64,000 bases of DNA from Agrococcus baldri (GTDB lineage: Bacteria; Actinomycetota; Actinomycetes; Actinomycetales; Microbacteriaceae), in NCBI GenBank assembly GCA_900114805.1, contig FOZN01000003.1:1-64000 (forward strand), read 5' to 3'. Of the stretch, positions 54,715 through 63,102 are shown one piece after another. The stretch's first letter is position 1; the number at the start of each line of letters is the position of its first letter. The notes under the pieces are model-generated. The model saw only the letters and a list, made by a program, of their open reading frames with translations, did no database searches and was not told the origin of the DNA. The position numbers and the translations under genes were made by a program.

Positions 54715-55455
54715 CTACGCCGGCAGACGCATCCACGCGGCGAAGTCGTGCACGGCGACCCCCGCGAACGTCTCGCCGCGGTCGAGCGCGTCGACCGCGG
54801 CGGCGAGCTCCCGCTCGAGCACGGCGCGGCCGTCGTCGGCGAACGTCACGTGCGAGGGCAGCCCCGCCGTGGTCTCCACGCCGAGTCGCCACCGCGTGCC
54901 CTGCTCGGCCAGCAGCGCGCGCGCAGCAGCGCTGAGCGCCAGGATCGCCGGCGCCCGGTCGCGGTAGGCCATCAGCGTCACGCCGTCGGCCGCGCGGGCG
55001 ATCGCCGCGAACGCGCTCGGGTGCTCAGCGGCGATCCAGGGCGCCATGTCGACCTCGACCGGCATTCTGGTCGCGATGGTCACGTCGCGCACGGCGCGCG
55101 CGAGTCCCGACAGCAGTCGCTCCTCACCGCCGACCCAGTCGTCGCGATCCCACGGCTCGATGTCCAGGTGCACGGCATCGAACATGCCATCGGCGGTGGC
55201 GCGGCGCATCCAGCCGACGGCATCGTCGCCGGGCCGAGCAGGCGGCTCGGCCCACGACGGGTCGCCGCCGAGCGCGGCAACGCGCACCCCGTGCTCTCGC
55301 AGCGCCGCCGCGCACGCGCGGGTCACGGGGTCCGGACCGGCCAACGGCACGCTCACGAACGCCTCGGTGACGCGCTCGCGCGCCGCGAACGCGCCGAGCG
55401 CGCCGGGGTCTGGGGGAGCATCCGCATGCACCCACACCCACATGGCGCGCGTCAT
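54715..55455 (-). CDS. hypothetical TIM-barrel-like protein (GH18-like hydrolase fold suspected)
   Basis: A 246-residue protein without a signal peptide. Alternating beta/alpha pattern and the block DAVHLDIEPWDRDDW (about residues 94-108) resemble the DxxDxDxE-type strand-4 motif of glycoside hydrolase family 18 and related barrels; GVTLMAYRDRA is like their strand-6 MxYD segment. This suggests a TIM barrel with an acidic active site, but enzymatic function is not assignable. The gene overlaps maf (ATGA) and is convergent with the ABC exporter. Confidence 0.65.
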   Translation of the reverse strand: MTRAMWVWVHADAPPDPGALGAFAARERVTEAFVSVPLAGPDPVTRACAAALREHGVRVAALGGDPSWAEPPARPGDDAVGWMRRATADGMFDAVHLDIEPWDRDDWVGGEERLLSGLARAVRDVTIATRMPVEVDMAPWIAAEHPSAFAAIARAADGVTLMAYRDRAPAILALSAAARALLAEQGTRWRLGVETTAGLPSHVTFADDGRAVLERELAAAVDALDRGETFAGVAVHDFAAWMRLPA

Positions 55456-56084
55456 CGCGTGAGCGCGGGCCAGGGGACGCCGAGCTCGCGAGCGAGCCGG
55501 CGCACAGCGGGGATGCTCATCCCGACCACCGTCGACGGGTCGCCCTGGATGCGATCGATGAAGGCGGCGCCGCGGCCGTCGATCGTGAAGGCGCCGGCGA
55601 CCTCCAGCGGCTCGCCGGTGGCGATGTAGGCGTCGATCTCGGCATCGTCGATGTCGGGGGAGAAGTCGAGGTGCGTCGCGGTGGTGGTGCCCGCGGAATC
55701 CTGGATCCGCCCACCGTGCACCCGCAGCATCCAGTGCCCGGAGTGCAGCGTCGCCGAGCGGCCGCGCTGCGCCAGCCAGCGCTCGCGGGCGCGCTCGGGC
55801 GTGTGCGGCTTGCCGAGCATCGCGCCGCCGAGCTCGAGCGATGAGTCGCCGCCGAGCACCAGGCCGTCGAAGCCGGTGAGCGGGTCCTGGTCGAGCAGCG
55901 CCTCCGCCTTCGCGCGGGCGAGCAGCAGCACGTAGTCAGCGGGGGAGAGCGGTCCGTGCTCAGCCTCATGCGAGGCGATCAGGAAGTCCTCGTCGAGGTC
56001 GGTGGGGGTGACGATCGGCTCGATGCCCGCCTGGCGCAGGAGCGCGAGTCGGGCGGGCGAGGCGGAGGCGAGGATGAGCTGCAC
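55452..56084 (-). CDS. Maf-family nucleotide pyrophosphatase
   Basis: A 210-residue Maf/YhdE-like protein. The start LILASASPARLALLRQAGI is diagnostic; LGGDSSLELGGAMLGKPHTPE is the catalytic Asp and GKP loop; TGEPLEVAGAFTIDGRGAAF and GDPSTVVGMSIP are conserved. Maf proteins hydrolyse dTTP/UTP or modified nucleotides and have been linked to septum arrest. The open frame is uninterrupted and full length. Confidence 0.93.
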   Translation of the reverse strand: MQLILASASPARLALLRQAGIEPIVTPTDLDEDFLIASHEAEHGPLSPADYVLLLARAKAEALLDQDPLTGFDGLVLGGDSSLELGGAMLGKPHTPERARERWLAQRGRSATLHSGHWMLRVHGGRIQDSAGTTTATHLDFSPDIDDAEIDAYIATGEPLEVAGAFTIDGRGAAFIDRIQGDPSTVVGMSIPAVRRLARELGVPWPALTR

Positions 56085-56125
56085 TCGACGATCCTCGCAT
56101 CCGTCGGGTCAGCCCTGTGTCCCGA

Positions 56126-56194
56126 GATCTCAACGTGCGAGGTGTCCGTTCGCTGCACACCGTGCGCCGAGCACGCACCTCGCACGTCGAGATC
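56126..56194 (-). terminator. long hairpin between a tetR gene and maf
   Basis: Arms 56126-56144 and 56176-56194 are complementary over 19 bp with one mismatch, enclosing 31 nt. It begins 3 bases after the tetR stop codon and lies upstream of maf, so it probably terminates the tetR transcript. Confidence 0.6.
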
Positions 56195-56197
56195 GGC

Positions 56198-56752
56198 TCA
56201 GCGCTCGGCGACCACCTGCGGCACGTGCGGCGCGAGGTCGGCCAGCATCGTCAGCACCGCCTCGAGATCGGCGCGCGTCGCCACGGTCGACGCGCTCGCG
56301 CCGATGACCGCCAGCAGCGGCACGAGCGCCGCGGTGCGCGCATGCGCGCCCGGCACGGCCCGCCGCCACAGCGCCTGGAGCATCGCCAGCCGGGCAGCAT
56401 CGACGCGCTGCTGCACGGCGCTCGCGGCATCGTCGTTCGCGGCCCACGCCCGCACGGCCCGCTCGAGTCCGTCCTCCGGCACCTGCGCGATGAGCGCGCC
56501 GAGCCGCGCGATCGCGGCGGATGCGTCCAGGCCGTCGACCCCGGCCGTGACAGCGTCGACGAGCTCGAGCTGGGCGCGCTCGTGCGCCTCCAGCACGGCC
56601 AGCCGCAGGTCGCCCGCGCCGCGGAAGTGGTGGTGGAAGGAGCCCTTCGTCACGCCGAGACCCGTGGCGAGCGGGTCGATGCGCACCGCTCGCTCGCCGC
56701 CGCTCGCCAGCGCAGCCAATCCCGCGCTGATCCAGTCGTCCCTGCTGGGCAT
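56198..56752 (-). CDS. TetR-family regulator divergent from a DoxX-like gene
   Basis: A 184-residue TetR protein: DDWISAGLAALASGG, then the helix-turn-helix IDPLATGLGVTKGSFHHHF (about residues 25-43), followed by an Ala-rich helical domain. The ATG at 56750-56752 has a GGGAG ribosome site. It is divergent from a small membrane-protein gene whose promoter carries a perfect 8+8 bp palindrome (56827-56846), most likely its operator. Confidence 0.9.
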   Translation of the reverse strand: MPSRDDWISAGLAALASGGERAVRIDPLATGLGVTKGSFHHHFRGAGDLRLAVLEAHERAQLELVDAVTAGVDGLDASAAIARLGALIAQVPEDGLERAVRAWAANDDAASAVQQRVDAARLAMLQALWRRAVPGAHARTAALVPLLAVIGASASTVATRADLEAVLTMLADLAPHVPQVVAER

Positions 56753-56826
56753 GCCGACTCCCTTCCCCGAGGTGCGTGACCGGTAGCCACGCCCGCCGGC
56801 CGCGTCTCTCTGCACCCTCTTGCCAT

Positions 56827-56846
56827 ACCGTACCGTATGGTACGGT
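56827..56846 (+). promoter_or_regulatory. operator/promoter of the DoxX-like gene
   Basis: ACCGTACC-GTAT-GGTACGGT is a perfect inverted repeat with 8-bp arms. Its right arm includes TACGGT (56841-56846), a -10-like box ending 6 nt before the ATG at 56853. The flanking CCATACC adds partial half-sites. Occupation would block the promoter; the divergent TetR is the natural ligand-responsive repressor. Confidence 0.7.
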
Positions 56847-56852
56847 CGCGCC

Positions 56853-57212
56853 ATGTCGTTGCTCCCCGATCCCATCTGGCCGGTCGTCGTGCTGGCGGCG
56901 ATCAGTCTGTTCGACGCCGCGATCAGCTGGAGGCCCGTCGCGTTCATCGCCCGGTGCTGGGAGGACGTGCGCTTCCCGAAGCGCTGGTGGCGCTTGCTCG
57001 CCTGGCTGAAGGTCGCCGCCGGCGCCGGTCTGATCGCGGGCATCTGGGTGCCGTACCTGGGTCTGCTGACCGCCGCCTGCCTGGTCGCGTACTTCATCGT
57101 CGCGATCGCCGTCCACATCCGTGCGCGCGACTTCGGCCGCAACCTGTTCGTCAACGCCACCGGCATGCTGCTCATCTGCGTGGCCGTGCTGCTCTGGTCG
57201 TTCCTGCTCTGA
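56853..57212 (+). CDS. DoxX-like small membrane protein
   Basis: A 119-residue protein with four hydrophobic segments (about 8-28, 46-66, 68-90 and 98-118) and the RFPKRWWRLLAWLKVAAGAGLIAGI core seen in DoxX/DoxX-like proteins. The start is set by the TACGGT box and the operator. Role unknown; some relatives contribute to redox or thiol stress systems. TetR control suggests response to a small molecule. Confidence 0.75.
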   Translation: MSLLPDPIWPVVVLAAISLFDAAISWRPVAFIARCWEDVRFPKRWWRLLAWLKVAAGAGLIAGIWVPYLGLLTAACLVAYFIVAIAVHIRARDFGRNLFVNATGMLLICVAVLLWSFLL

Positions 57213-57241
57213 GCGAGCGGCGGATGCGGGAGGATGGGCGC

Positions 57242-58519
57242 ATGCCTGCACACCCCGCCTCCCTCGAGAACGGCCAGATCGTCGAGCTCACCATCGACAA
57301 CGTCGCCCACGGAGGCCGCTTCGTCGGCCGCCACGGCGCCGTCGACGGCGAGCGCGGGCGCGTCGTGTTCGTGCCCGACACCATGCCGGGCGAGACCGTC
57401 AGGGCGCAGATCGTGGAGGTGAAGAAGTCGTTCGCCGTCGCCGTCGCGCTCGAGGTGGTCGACGCATCCGCCGACCGCGTCGAGCACGTCTGGCCCGAGG
57501 CCGCCATCGATCGCTCGCCCGCCGAGCGCGCCGGCGGTGCCGAGTTCGGCCACATCCGGCTCGCCCGCCAGCGCGAGCTCAAGCAGCGCGTGATCGAGGA
57601 CGCGCTGCAGCGCACCGGCGGTATCACTCGCGACGTGACGGTGAAGGCCGCCCCCGGCGACGTCGAGCGCGGCGGGCTCGGCTGGCGCACGCGCGTGCGC
57701 CTGCACGTCGACGACCGCGGGCGCCAGGGCCCCTTCGCACCCCGCAGCCACGAGGTCGTGCCCGTCACGAGCCTGCCGCTGGCGACCGAGGGCATCCAGC
57801 TCTCCGCCCAGCTCGACCAGCGCCTCGGCGGCGTCACCGCGGTCGACTACGTCGAGTGGAGCGACGGCGAGGTCGACGTGATCGCGATGGAGGGCGCGCC
57901 CGAGCGCGGTCGCACCGACACGATCGTCGAGACGGTCGGCGAGCGCGAGTTCCAGCTCGACCGCTCGGGCTTCTGGCAGGTGCACCGCAAGGCGCCGCAG
58001 GTGCTGACGGATGCGCTGCGGCGCGTCATCGACGTCGACCGCGTCGACCCGGCGGGCTGGTCGCTCGACCTGTACGGCGGCGTCGGCCTGTTCGCCGCCA
58101 CCATGGCTGAGACGCTCGGCGAGCGCACCCGCGTGACGAGCGTCGAGGGCGACGAGGTCGCGACCGACCACGCCAGCGAGAACCTCGCCGAGTGGCTGGG
58201 CGCGACCGCCGAGACCGGCCGCGTCGACCGCTGGCTGCGCGAGCTCGCGAAGCGCGCGAGCAGCGCGGAGCGCGAGCGCCTCGCGAACGGCCTGATCGTG
58301 CTCGACCCGCCGCGCGCCGGCGCCGGCCTCGATGTGATCGGGCAGATCGCCGACCTCGAGCCGGCGCAGATCGTCTACGTCGCCTGCGACCCGGTGGCGC
58401 TCGCGCGCGACGCGAAGCTGCTCGGCGAGCGCGGCTGGGAGATCGCCTCGCTGGAGGCGTTCGATCTGTTCCCGCACACCCATCACGTCGAAGCGGTGGC
58501 GGCCTTCCGCCGCAGCTGA
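57242..58519 (+). CDS. TRAM-domain class I SAM-dependent methyltransferase (TrmA/RlmD-like)
   Basis: A 425-residue RNA m5U methyltransferase-like protein. An N-terminal TRAM domain (ENGQIVELTIDNVAHGGRF) is followed by the central domain, then the Rossmann methyltransferase with LDLYGGVGLFAATM (SAM site), VLDPPRAGAG, and catalytic VYVACDPVALARD with Cys. A cysteine cluster for an Fe-S site is absent, as in many actinobacterial members. The ATG follows GGGAGGATG. The last 23 bp of the gene are duplicated after the stop. Confidence 0.9.
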   Translation: MPAHPASLENGQIVELTIDNVAHGGRFVGRHGAVDGERGRVVFVPDTMPGETVRAQIVEVKKSFAVAVALEVVDASADRVEHVWPEAAIDRSPAERAGGAEFGHIRLARQRELKQRVIEDALQRTGGITRDVTVKAAPGDVERGGLGWRTRVRLHVDDRGRQGPFAPRSHEVVPVTSLPLATEGIQLSAQLDQRLGGVTAVDYVEWSDGEVDVIAMEGAPERGRTDTIVETVGEREFQLDRSGFWQVHRKAPQVLTDALRRVIDVDRVDPAGWSLDLYGGVGLFAATMAETLGERTRVTSVEGDEVATDHASENLAEWLGATAETGRVDRWLRELAKRASSAERERLANGLIVLDPPRAGAGLDVIGQIADLEPAQIVYVACDPVALARDAKLLGERGWEIASLEAFDLFPHTHHVEAVAAFRRS

Positions 58520-58546
58520 TCCCGGCGGCCCTCCGCCGCAGCTGAT
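58498..58546 (+). repeat. tandem duplication of the methyltransferase gene 3' end
   Basis: The 23 bases at 58498-58520, which include the stop codon, recur at 58524-58546 with one mismatch (period 26 bp). Both copies contain TCCGCCGCAGCTGAT. Confidence 0.8.
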
Positions 58547-58555
58547 GTGACATCC

Positions 58556-58574
58556 GTCCTGTCGGAGACAGGAC
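58556..58574 (+). promoter_or_regulatory. palindrome upstream of the DUF6069-like / two-component operon
   Basis: GTCCTGTC-GGA-GACAGGAC is a perfect inverted repeat with 8-bp arms and a 3-bp centre. It lies about 30 bp upstream of a TAGCGT box near 58607 and 77 bp before the DUF6069-like ATG. It could be the binding site of the response regulator encoded downstream, or a short terminator for the methyltransferase gene. Confidence 0.5.
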
Positions 58575-58650
58575 AGCTCACCCTGGGGCGCCGCCCGCGC
58601 CGTTCCTAGCGTCGAAGTCGACCCAATGGAACAGCCCAGGGAGGCACCGG

Positions 58651-59103
58651 ATGACCATCGACATCGACACCACCGCAGAGACCGCACCGGGCGTGTTCGC
58701 CTCACGGGAGGCCCGCCGCCGCCGCCGGCTCCGGCGTCTCGGCACCATCGTGCTGGCAGCACTGCTCGCCACGGCGATCTGGGCAGTCGCCGTGCCGATC
58801 GCGGGCGTCACGCTCGTCGTCGGCTCCGGGCAGAGCGCCCAGCACGTCGGCCCGGCCAGCGTCGCGATCGTGTCGTTCGCCCTGGGCCTCGTCGCGTGGG
58901 CGCTGCTTGCACTGCTCGAGCGACTCGGGCCCGCCGGTCGGCGGACCTGGCAGGTCGCGGGCCTGCTCGTGCTCATCGTCTCGCTCGCCGGCCCGCTCGC
59001 CATGGGCGGCGCGCTGCCGGTGCTGCTGACGCTCGAGGCGATGCACCTCGTGGTCGGGGTCACCGTGATCCTCGGCCTCGCGCACCGCCCGGCCGATGCG
59101 TAG
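58651..59103 (+). CDS. DUF6069-like four-helix membrane protein
   Basis: A 150-residue protein with an Arg-rich cytoplasmic start (REARRRRRLRRLG) and four hydrophobic segments (about 31-55, 68-90, 102-120 and 125-143). The pattern matches the DUF6069 family of actinobacterial membrane proteins with no known activity. The ATG follows a GGGAGG ribosome site. It precedes a histidine kinase and response regulator and may be their target or sensor partner. Confidence 0.65.
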   Translation: MTIDIDTTAETAPGVFASREARRRRRLRRLGTIVLAALLATAIWAVAVPIAGVTLVVGSGQSAQHVGPASVAIVSFALGLVAWALLALLERLGPAGRRTWQVAGLLVLIVSLAGPLAMGGALPVLLTLEAMHLVVGVTVILGLAHRPADA

Positions 59104-59125
59104 CGTGGGCGCGACGGAGGTGCCC

Positions 59126-60304
59126 ATGCAGCACGACGCGACCCGCGTCCTGCCCCATCAGCAGCGCGTCCCTGGCCTCGAGCGCATCGCTCGCTGGCCG
59201 GGGGCGTGGTTCCCGACGCTCTGGCTGCCGATCCTGCTCGCGGGGCCCGTGATCCAGGCAGCGATCGACCTCGACTGGCCGCGGGCCCTCGCGCTGCTCG
59301 GCTTCGGGGCCGCCTACGCCGTGACGGTGCAGCTGCCGTTCCGGGACCGGTGGCGCTGGCATGCGGAGCTCGCCTTCGCGGGACTGATCGTGCTGTTCAT
59401 CGCCTACTTCGCGATCTGGCAGCGCGACAGCGCCTTCCTCCACCCGCTGCTGGCGATCGGTGCGGCCGTCGCCATGCGGCCCCGGGTGGCGCTCGGGGTG
59501 GTCGTCGGCCTCACCGTCAGCGGTGCATCCGCGCTCGGCATCGAGCGGGGCTCGCTCGAGGACGGCATGCTGCTCGGCTTCGCCACGCTGATGGCGGGCG
59601 TGACGAGCTTCCTGGTGCGGCAGCTGATCGAGCTCGCCCGCCGGCTGCGCGGGCTGCAGCAGCGGCTGGCGGACTCCGCGGTCGCGCGGGAGCGCCTGCG
59701 CTTCTCGCGCGATCTGCACGACCTGCTCGGCCACACCCTCTCGGTCATCGTGGTCAAGGCGGAGGCGGTGCGCCGCCTGGCGCAGCGCGACCCGCGCGCA
59801 GCCGCCGGGCATGCCGCCGAGATCGAGACCGTCGGGCGCCACGCCCTCGCCGAGGTGCGGCAGGTGGTCGCCGGCTACCGGGCCGCCGGGCTCGCAGACG
59901 CCGTCGACACCGCGCGCTCCGCCCTCGCCACCCGCGGCATCGCGCTGCGGGCCGAGCTGCCGCAGACCCGGTTGGAGGACGAGGTGGATGCGCTGCTCGG
60001 CTGGATCGTGCGGGAGGGCACGACGAACGTCCTCCGGCATGCCCGCGGCGCGGGCAGCTGCCGGATCGAGGTGACCGCGCAGGGCGAGGTCGTGCGCATC
60101 GAGATCCGGGACGACGGCGAGGCCGCCGGCAGCACCGGCCGCGGGGACGGCAGCGGCCTCGACGGCCTGCGCGAGCGGGTCGACCGGTTCGGCGGCGTGC
60201 TCACGGCAGGCCCGACGCCGGATGGATTCCGCCTTGCCGTGACGGTGCCCGGCCGACCGGGGCCGAGCGATGCCGGCCCGACGCATCCGGAGCGTGCGTC
60301 GTGA
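59126..60304 (+). CDS. NarL/DesK-type sensor histidine kinase
   Basis: A 392-residue kinase. Five or six hydrophobic segments (about 28-155) without a sizeable extracellular loop suggest sensing within the membrane. The HisKA_3 dimerisation helix RLRFSRDLHDLLGHTL carries the phosphorylated His198, and the ATPase domain has EGTTNVLRHARG (N box), EIRDDGE (G1) and GSGLDGLRERV (G2). The ATG at 59126 has GGAGG; an earlier ATG at 59096 overlaps the upstream gene. Its stop overlaps the response regulator start (GTGA). Confidence 0.92.
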   Translation: MQHDATRVLPHQQRVPGLERIARWPGAWFPTLWLPILLAGPVIQAAIDLDWPRALALLGFGAAYAVTVQLPFRDRWRWHAELAFAGLIVLFIAYFAIWQRDSAFLHPLLAIGAAVAMRPRVALGVVVGLTVSGASALGIERGSLEDGMLLGFATLMAGVTSFLVRQLIELARRLRGLQQRLADSAVARERLRFSRDLHDLLGHTLSVIVVKAEAVRRLAQRDPRAAAGHAAEIETVGRHALAEVRQVVAGYRAAGLADAVDTARSALATRGIALRAELPQTRLEDEVDALLGWIVREGTTNVLRHARGAGSCRIEVTAQGEVVRIEIRDDGEAAGSTGRGDGSGLDGLRERVDRFGGVLTAGPTPDGFRLAVTVPGRPGPSDAGPTHPERAS

Positions 60305-60915
60305 CCGCGCGGATCTCCATCCTGATCGCCGAGGACCAGGGGATGATGCGCTCGGCGCTCGCGAGCCTGCTCGAGCTCGAGGACGACCTGCGGGTGGTGG
60401 CGCAGGTCGCACGCGGCGACGGGGTGATCGCCGCCGCGCAGCGGGTGCGGCCCGACGTCGTGCTGCTCGACATCGAGCTGCCCGGCCGCAGCGGCCTCGA
60501 CGTGATCGATGAGCTGCTGCGGGCGGTGCCCGGCGTGCGGGTGGTGATGGTCACCACCTTCGGCCGCCCCGGCTACCTGCGGCGCGCGATGGCGGCGGGA
60601 GCCAGCGGCTTCCTCGTCAAGGACGACCCGGTCGAGCAGCTCGCCGCCGCGATCCGGGAGGTGATGCGCGGCGGCATCGTCGTCGATCCGGCGCTGTCGG
60701 CGCAGGCGCTCGCGGCGGGGCCGGACCCGCTCAGCGAGCGTGAGCGGCAGGTGCTGGTGCGCGGTGCCGACGGTGCGACGATCGCCGACATCGCCGTCGG
60801 GCTGCACCTGTCAGAGAGCACCGTGCGCAACTACCTCTCGGCCGCGATCGGCAAGCTCGGCGCCCGCAACCGCAGCGAGGCGCTCGGCATCGCCCGCCGC
60901 AGCGGCTGGGTGTAG
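60301..60915 (+). CDS. LuxR/NarL-family response regulator
   Basis: A 204-residue DesR-like regulator: receiver domain with acidic pocket AEDQ (Glu11, Asp12), phosphoacceptor Asp57 in LLDIELPG, and KDD (Lys) near the end of the domain. A C-terminal LuxR helix-turn-helix runs LSERERQVLVRGADGATI through SESTVRNYLSAAIGKLGARN. It is the partner of the overlapping kinase gene. The likely target is the palindrome at 58556-58574, but that is inference. Confidence 0.94.
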   Translation: MTARISILIAEDQGMMRSALASLLELEDDLRVVAQVARGDGVIAAAQRVRPDVVLLDIELPGRSGLDVIDELLRAVPGVRVVMVTTFGRPGYLRRAMAAGASGFLVKDDPVEQLAAAIREVMRGGIVVDPALSAQALAAGPDPLSERERQVLVRGADGATIADIAVGLHLSESTVRNYLSAAIGKLGARNRSEALGIARRSGWV

Positions 60916-60959
60916 CCACGGTCGGCGCGGGCGGCGCGGGCGGCGAGGGCCGCGCAGGG

Positions 60960-62099
60960 TCAGCGCGCCTTCGTGACGCCGCCGGCGGCCTTCGCGACCA
61001 GCTGCGCCACGCCCGGCATCGCCGCCGCCTTCCAGATCGCTCGCTGCGCCTCGAGCTCGAGCCGCGTGTGCGGGGCGAACGTCGCCTGCGCTCGCCGCCC
61101 GCGCGCCTGCTCGCGCTCGACGATCGGCCGCCAGTCGCGCTCGAAGGCTGCCAGGCCCGCGGTGACGTCGCTCGGGTGCCTGGCGAACGCGAGCTCCTCC
61201 GCGAGCCGCTCGGCTCCGGCGATCGCGAGCGACGCGCCCTGGCCGGCCAGCAGCGACACCGCCGCGCACGCGTCGCCCAGCAGCACCGTGCGTCCTCGCA
61301 CCCACGGCGCGACCACCGTCTGCGCCACCTCGTCGATGTACGGGTCGCGCACGGCGCGCACCGCGCGCCGGCCCAGCACGCCGAGCTCGGCGACCGCACG
61401 CCGGGCGTCCGCCGCGCCAACGCCCCGCAGCACCGCGAAGCCGGTCACGCCCTCCTCGCCGAGCGGCGCCACCACCAGCTGCCGATCGAGTTCGAGCTGC
61501 ATCGCCACCTTGCCCTCGAGGTCGGCGTTCAGGGCTGCGTCGTCACCGATCCACGCCACCGCGAGCAGGTCGCCGACCGGCCGCACGAAGCCGCCCGCGG
61601 TGCCCCACACCAGCTGCCGCACGCGCGAACCCACCCCGTCGGCGCCCACCAGCAGATCGGCCTCCACGCGATCGCCGTCCGAGAGCAGCACCTGCACGTG
61701 CGCGCCGTCGTCGTGCACCGCCTCGACCTGCGTGCCCCAGCGCATCCGCACCCCGTCCGGCACGGCCTCGGCGAGCGCGGCGACGATCTGCGGCCGCAGG
61801 ATGGTCATGTACCTGCCGGCGACCGCCTGCTCGACGAGCGCGATGGGCAGCCGCCCGCGCACGCGCCCCGACGCATCCACGCTCCGCAGCTCGTCGAAGT
61901 GCTCGGCGCGCGAGCGCAGCCGCGGCAGCAGCCCCAGCCGCTCGGCCGCGTCGTAGCCGGGCCCGAAGAAGTCGATGAGGTACCCGGATGCGCGGGGGCC
62001 GGGAGCGCGCTCGACGATCTCGACGGTCCAGCCGTCGAGCGCCAGCCGGCCGGCGAGCGCGAGGCCGGCGACCCCGGCTCCGGAGACGATCGCGTGCAT
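60960..62099 (-). CDS. FAD-dependent monooxygenase (PHBH/TetX-like class A)
   Basis: A 379-residue flavoprotein: GAGVAGLALAGRLA FAD motif at the N-terminus, the ADLLVGADGVGSRVR (DG) motif in the middle and LLGDACAAVSLLAGQGASLA (GD motif) near residue 285. This order defines class A aromatic hydroxylases. Relatives hydroxylate aromatic acids or inactivate tetracyclines and rifamycins; the substrate here is unknown. It stands alone, convergent with the response regulator gene. Confidence 0.9.
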   Translation of the reverse strand: MHAIVSGAGVAGLALAGRLALDGWTVEIVERAPGPRASGYLIDFFGPGYDAAERLGLLPRLRSRAEHFDELRSVDASGRVRGRLPIALVEQAVAGRYMTILRPQIVAALAEAVPDGVRMRWGTQVEAVHDDGAHVQVLLSDGDRVEADLLVGADGVGSRVRQLVWGTAGGFVRPVGDLLAVAWIGDDAALNADLEGKVAMQLELDRQLVVAPLGEEGVTGFAVLRGVGAADARRAVAELGVLGRRAVRAVRDPYIDEVAQTVVAPWVRGRTVLLGDACAAVSLLAGQGASLAIAGAERLAEELAFARHPSDVTAGLAAFERDWRPIVEREQARGRRAQATFAPHTRLELEAQRAIWKAAAMPGVAQLVAKAAGGVTKAR

Positions 62100-62133
62100 C
62101 CGCCGACCGTACTCCTTTCGCCCTGGGCGCCGC

Positions 62134-63096
62134 TCAGCGCAGCAGGTCGAGCAGCGCCCGCTCGCGCGAGCCCCGCAGGCCGATGGTGGCGCCGGCCTCG
62201 AAGCGCTCGAAGACTTCCGGGTCGATGTAGCTCGAGCGGGCGACGGCGGGCGTGTTGCCGAGCGTCTCGGCGACCTCGTCGACGGCCGCCTTCACCGCGC
62301 GCCGCCGCGCCGCCTGCGTGCCGACGTCGCGCGCGCGGGCGAGCGCGACCGCGGCGACGATCGTGCCGTGCAGCGTGCGGAAGTCCTTCGCGGTGAACTC
62401 GCCGCCGGTCGCGTTCCGCACCGCCTGGTTGAGGTCGACGTCGCGCAGTGGGTGCGAGCCGCGCTCGTCGCGCCACGCCAGCAGCCGCGAGCGCCCAGAG
62501 CGCCCGGCCCGCAGCGCCTCGATGCAGCGCGCGAGCTCGCCGTCCTCGATCGTGACGTCGAAGCGCTGCCCCGACTTCGCGGGAAACCGCAGGCGCACCG
62601 CGTCGTCCGCGACGCGCGCGTGCCTGCACAGCAGGGTCATGAGCCCGTGCGAGCCGTTCTGCTCGGCGTAGGCGTCGCCGCCGGCGCGGATCGCGACCGC
62701 ATCGAGCAGTCGCAGCGCCGCGGCCAGCACCCGCTCGCGCGGGAGCCCGTCGAGCGCGAGCTCTCGCGTGACGCGCCGCCGCATCGCGGGCAGCGCCTCG
62801 GCCAGGTCGAGCGCGCGCTCATGCTTCGCGCGGTCGCGGCGCTCGCGCCACTGCGGGTGGTAGAGATACTGCGTGCGCCCCGCGTCGTCGACGCCGATCG
62901 CCTGGATGTGCGCGAGCGGGTCGGCGGCGATCCACACGTCCTTCCAGGCAGGCGGCACCACGAGCGACTCGGCCCGCTCCCGGTCGGCAGCCGAGACGCG
63001 GCGCCCGCTGTCGTGCCGGTAGGCCCAGCCGCGCCCCGATCTGCGGCGCCGGATGCCCGCATCCGACCCCGGTTGCGCCCTCCGCAGCCTCGCCAT
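62134..63096 (-). CDS. DNA topoisomerase IB (poxvirus-like)
   Basis: A 320-residue type IB topoisomerase of the bacterial/poxvirus class. The N-terminal domain contains PPAWKDVWIAADPLAHIQA and YHPQWRERRDRAKHERAL; the catalytic domain has KDFRTLHGTIVA (catalytic Arg/His region) and the nucleophile Tyr290 in RSSYIDPEVF. It relaxes supercoils through a 3'-phosphotyrosine intermediate. Common in Actinobacteria but dispensable. A TAGCAT box 6 nt upstream indicates leaderless expression. Confidence 0.94.
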   Translation of the reverse strand: MARLRRAQPGSDAGIRRRRSGRGWAYRHDSGRRVSAADRERAESLVVPPAWKDVWIAADPLAHIQAIGVDDAGRTQYLYHPQWRERRDRAKHERALDLAEALPAMRRRVTRELALDGLPRERVLAAALRLLDAVAIRAGGDAYAEQNGSHGLMTLLCRHARVADDAVRLRFPAKSGQRFDVTIEDGELARCIEALRAGRSGRSRLLAWRDERGSHPLRDVDLNQAVRNATGGEFTAKDFRTLHGTIVAAVALARARDVGTQAARRRAVKAAVDEVAETLGNTPAVARSSYIDPEVFERFEAGATIGLRGSRERALLDLLR

Positions 63097-63102
63097 GGCG
63101 CG

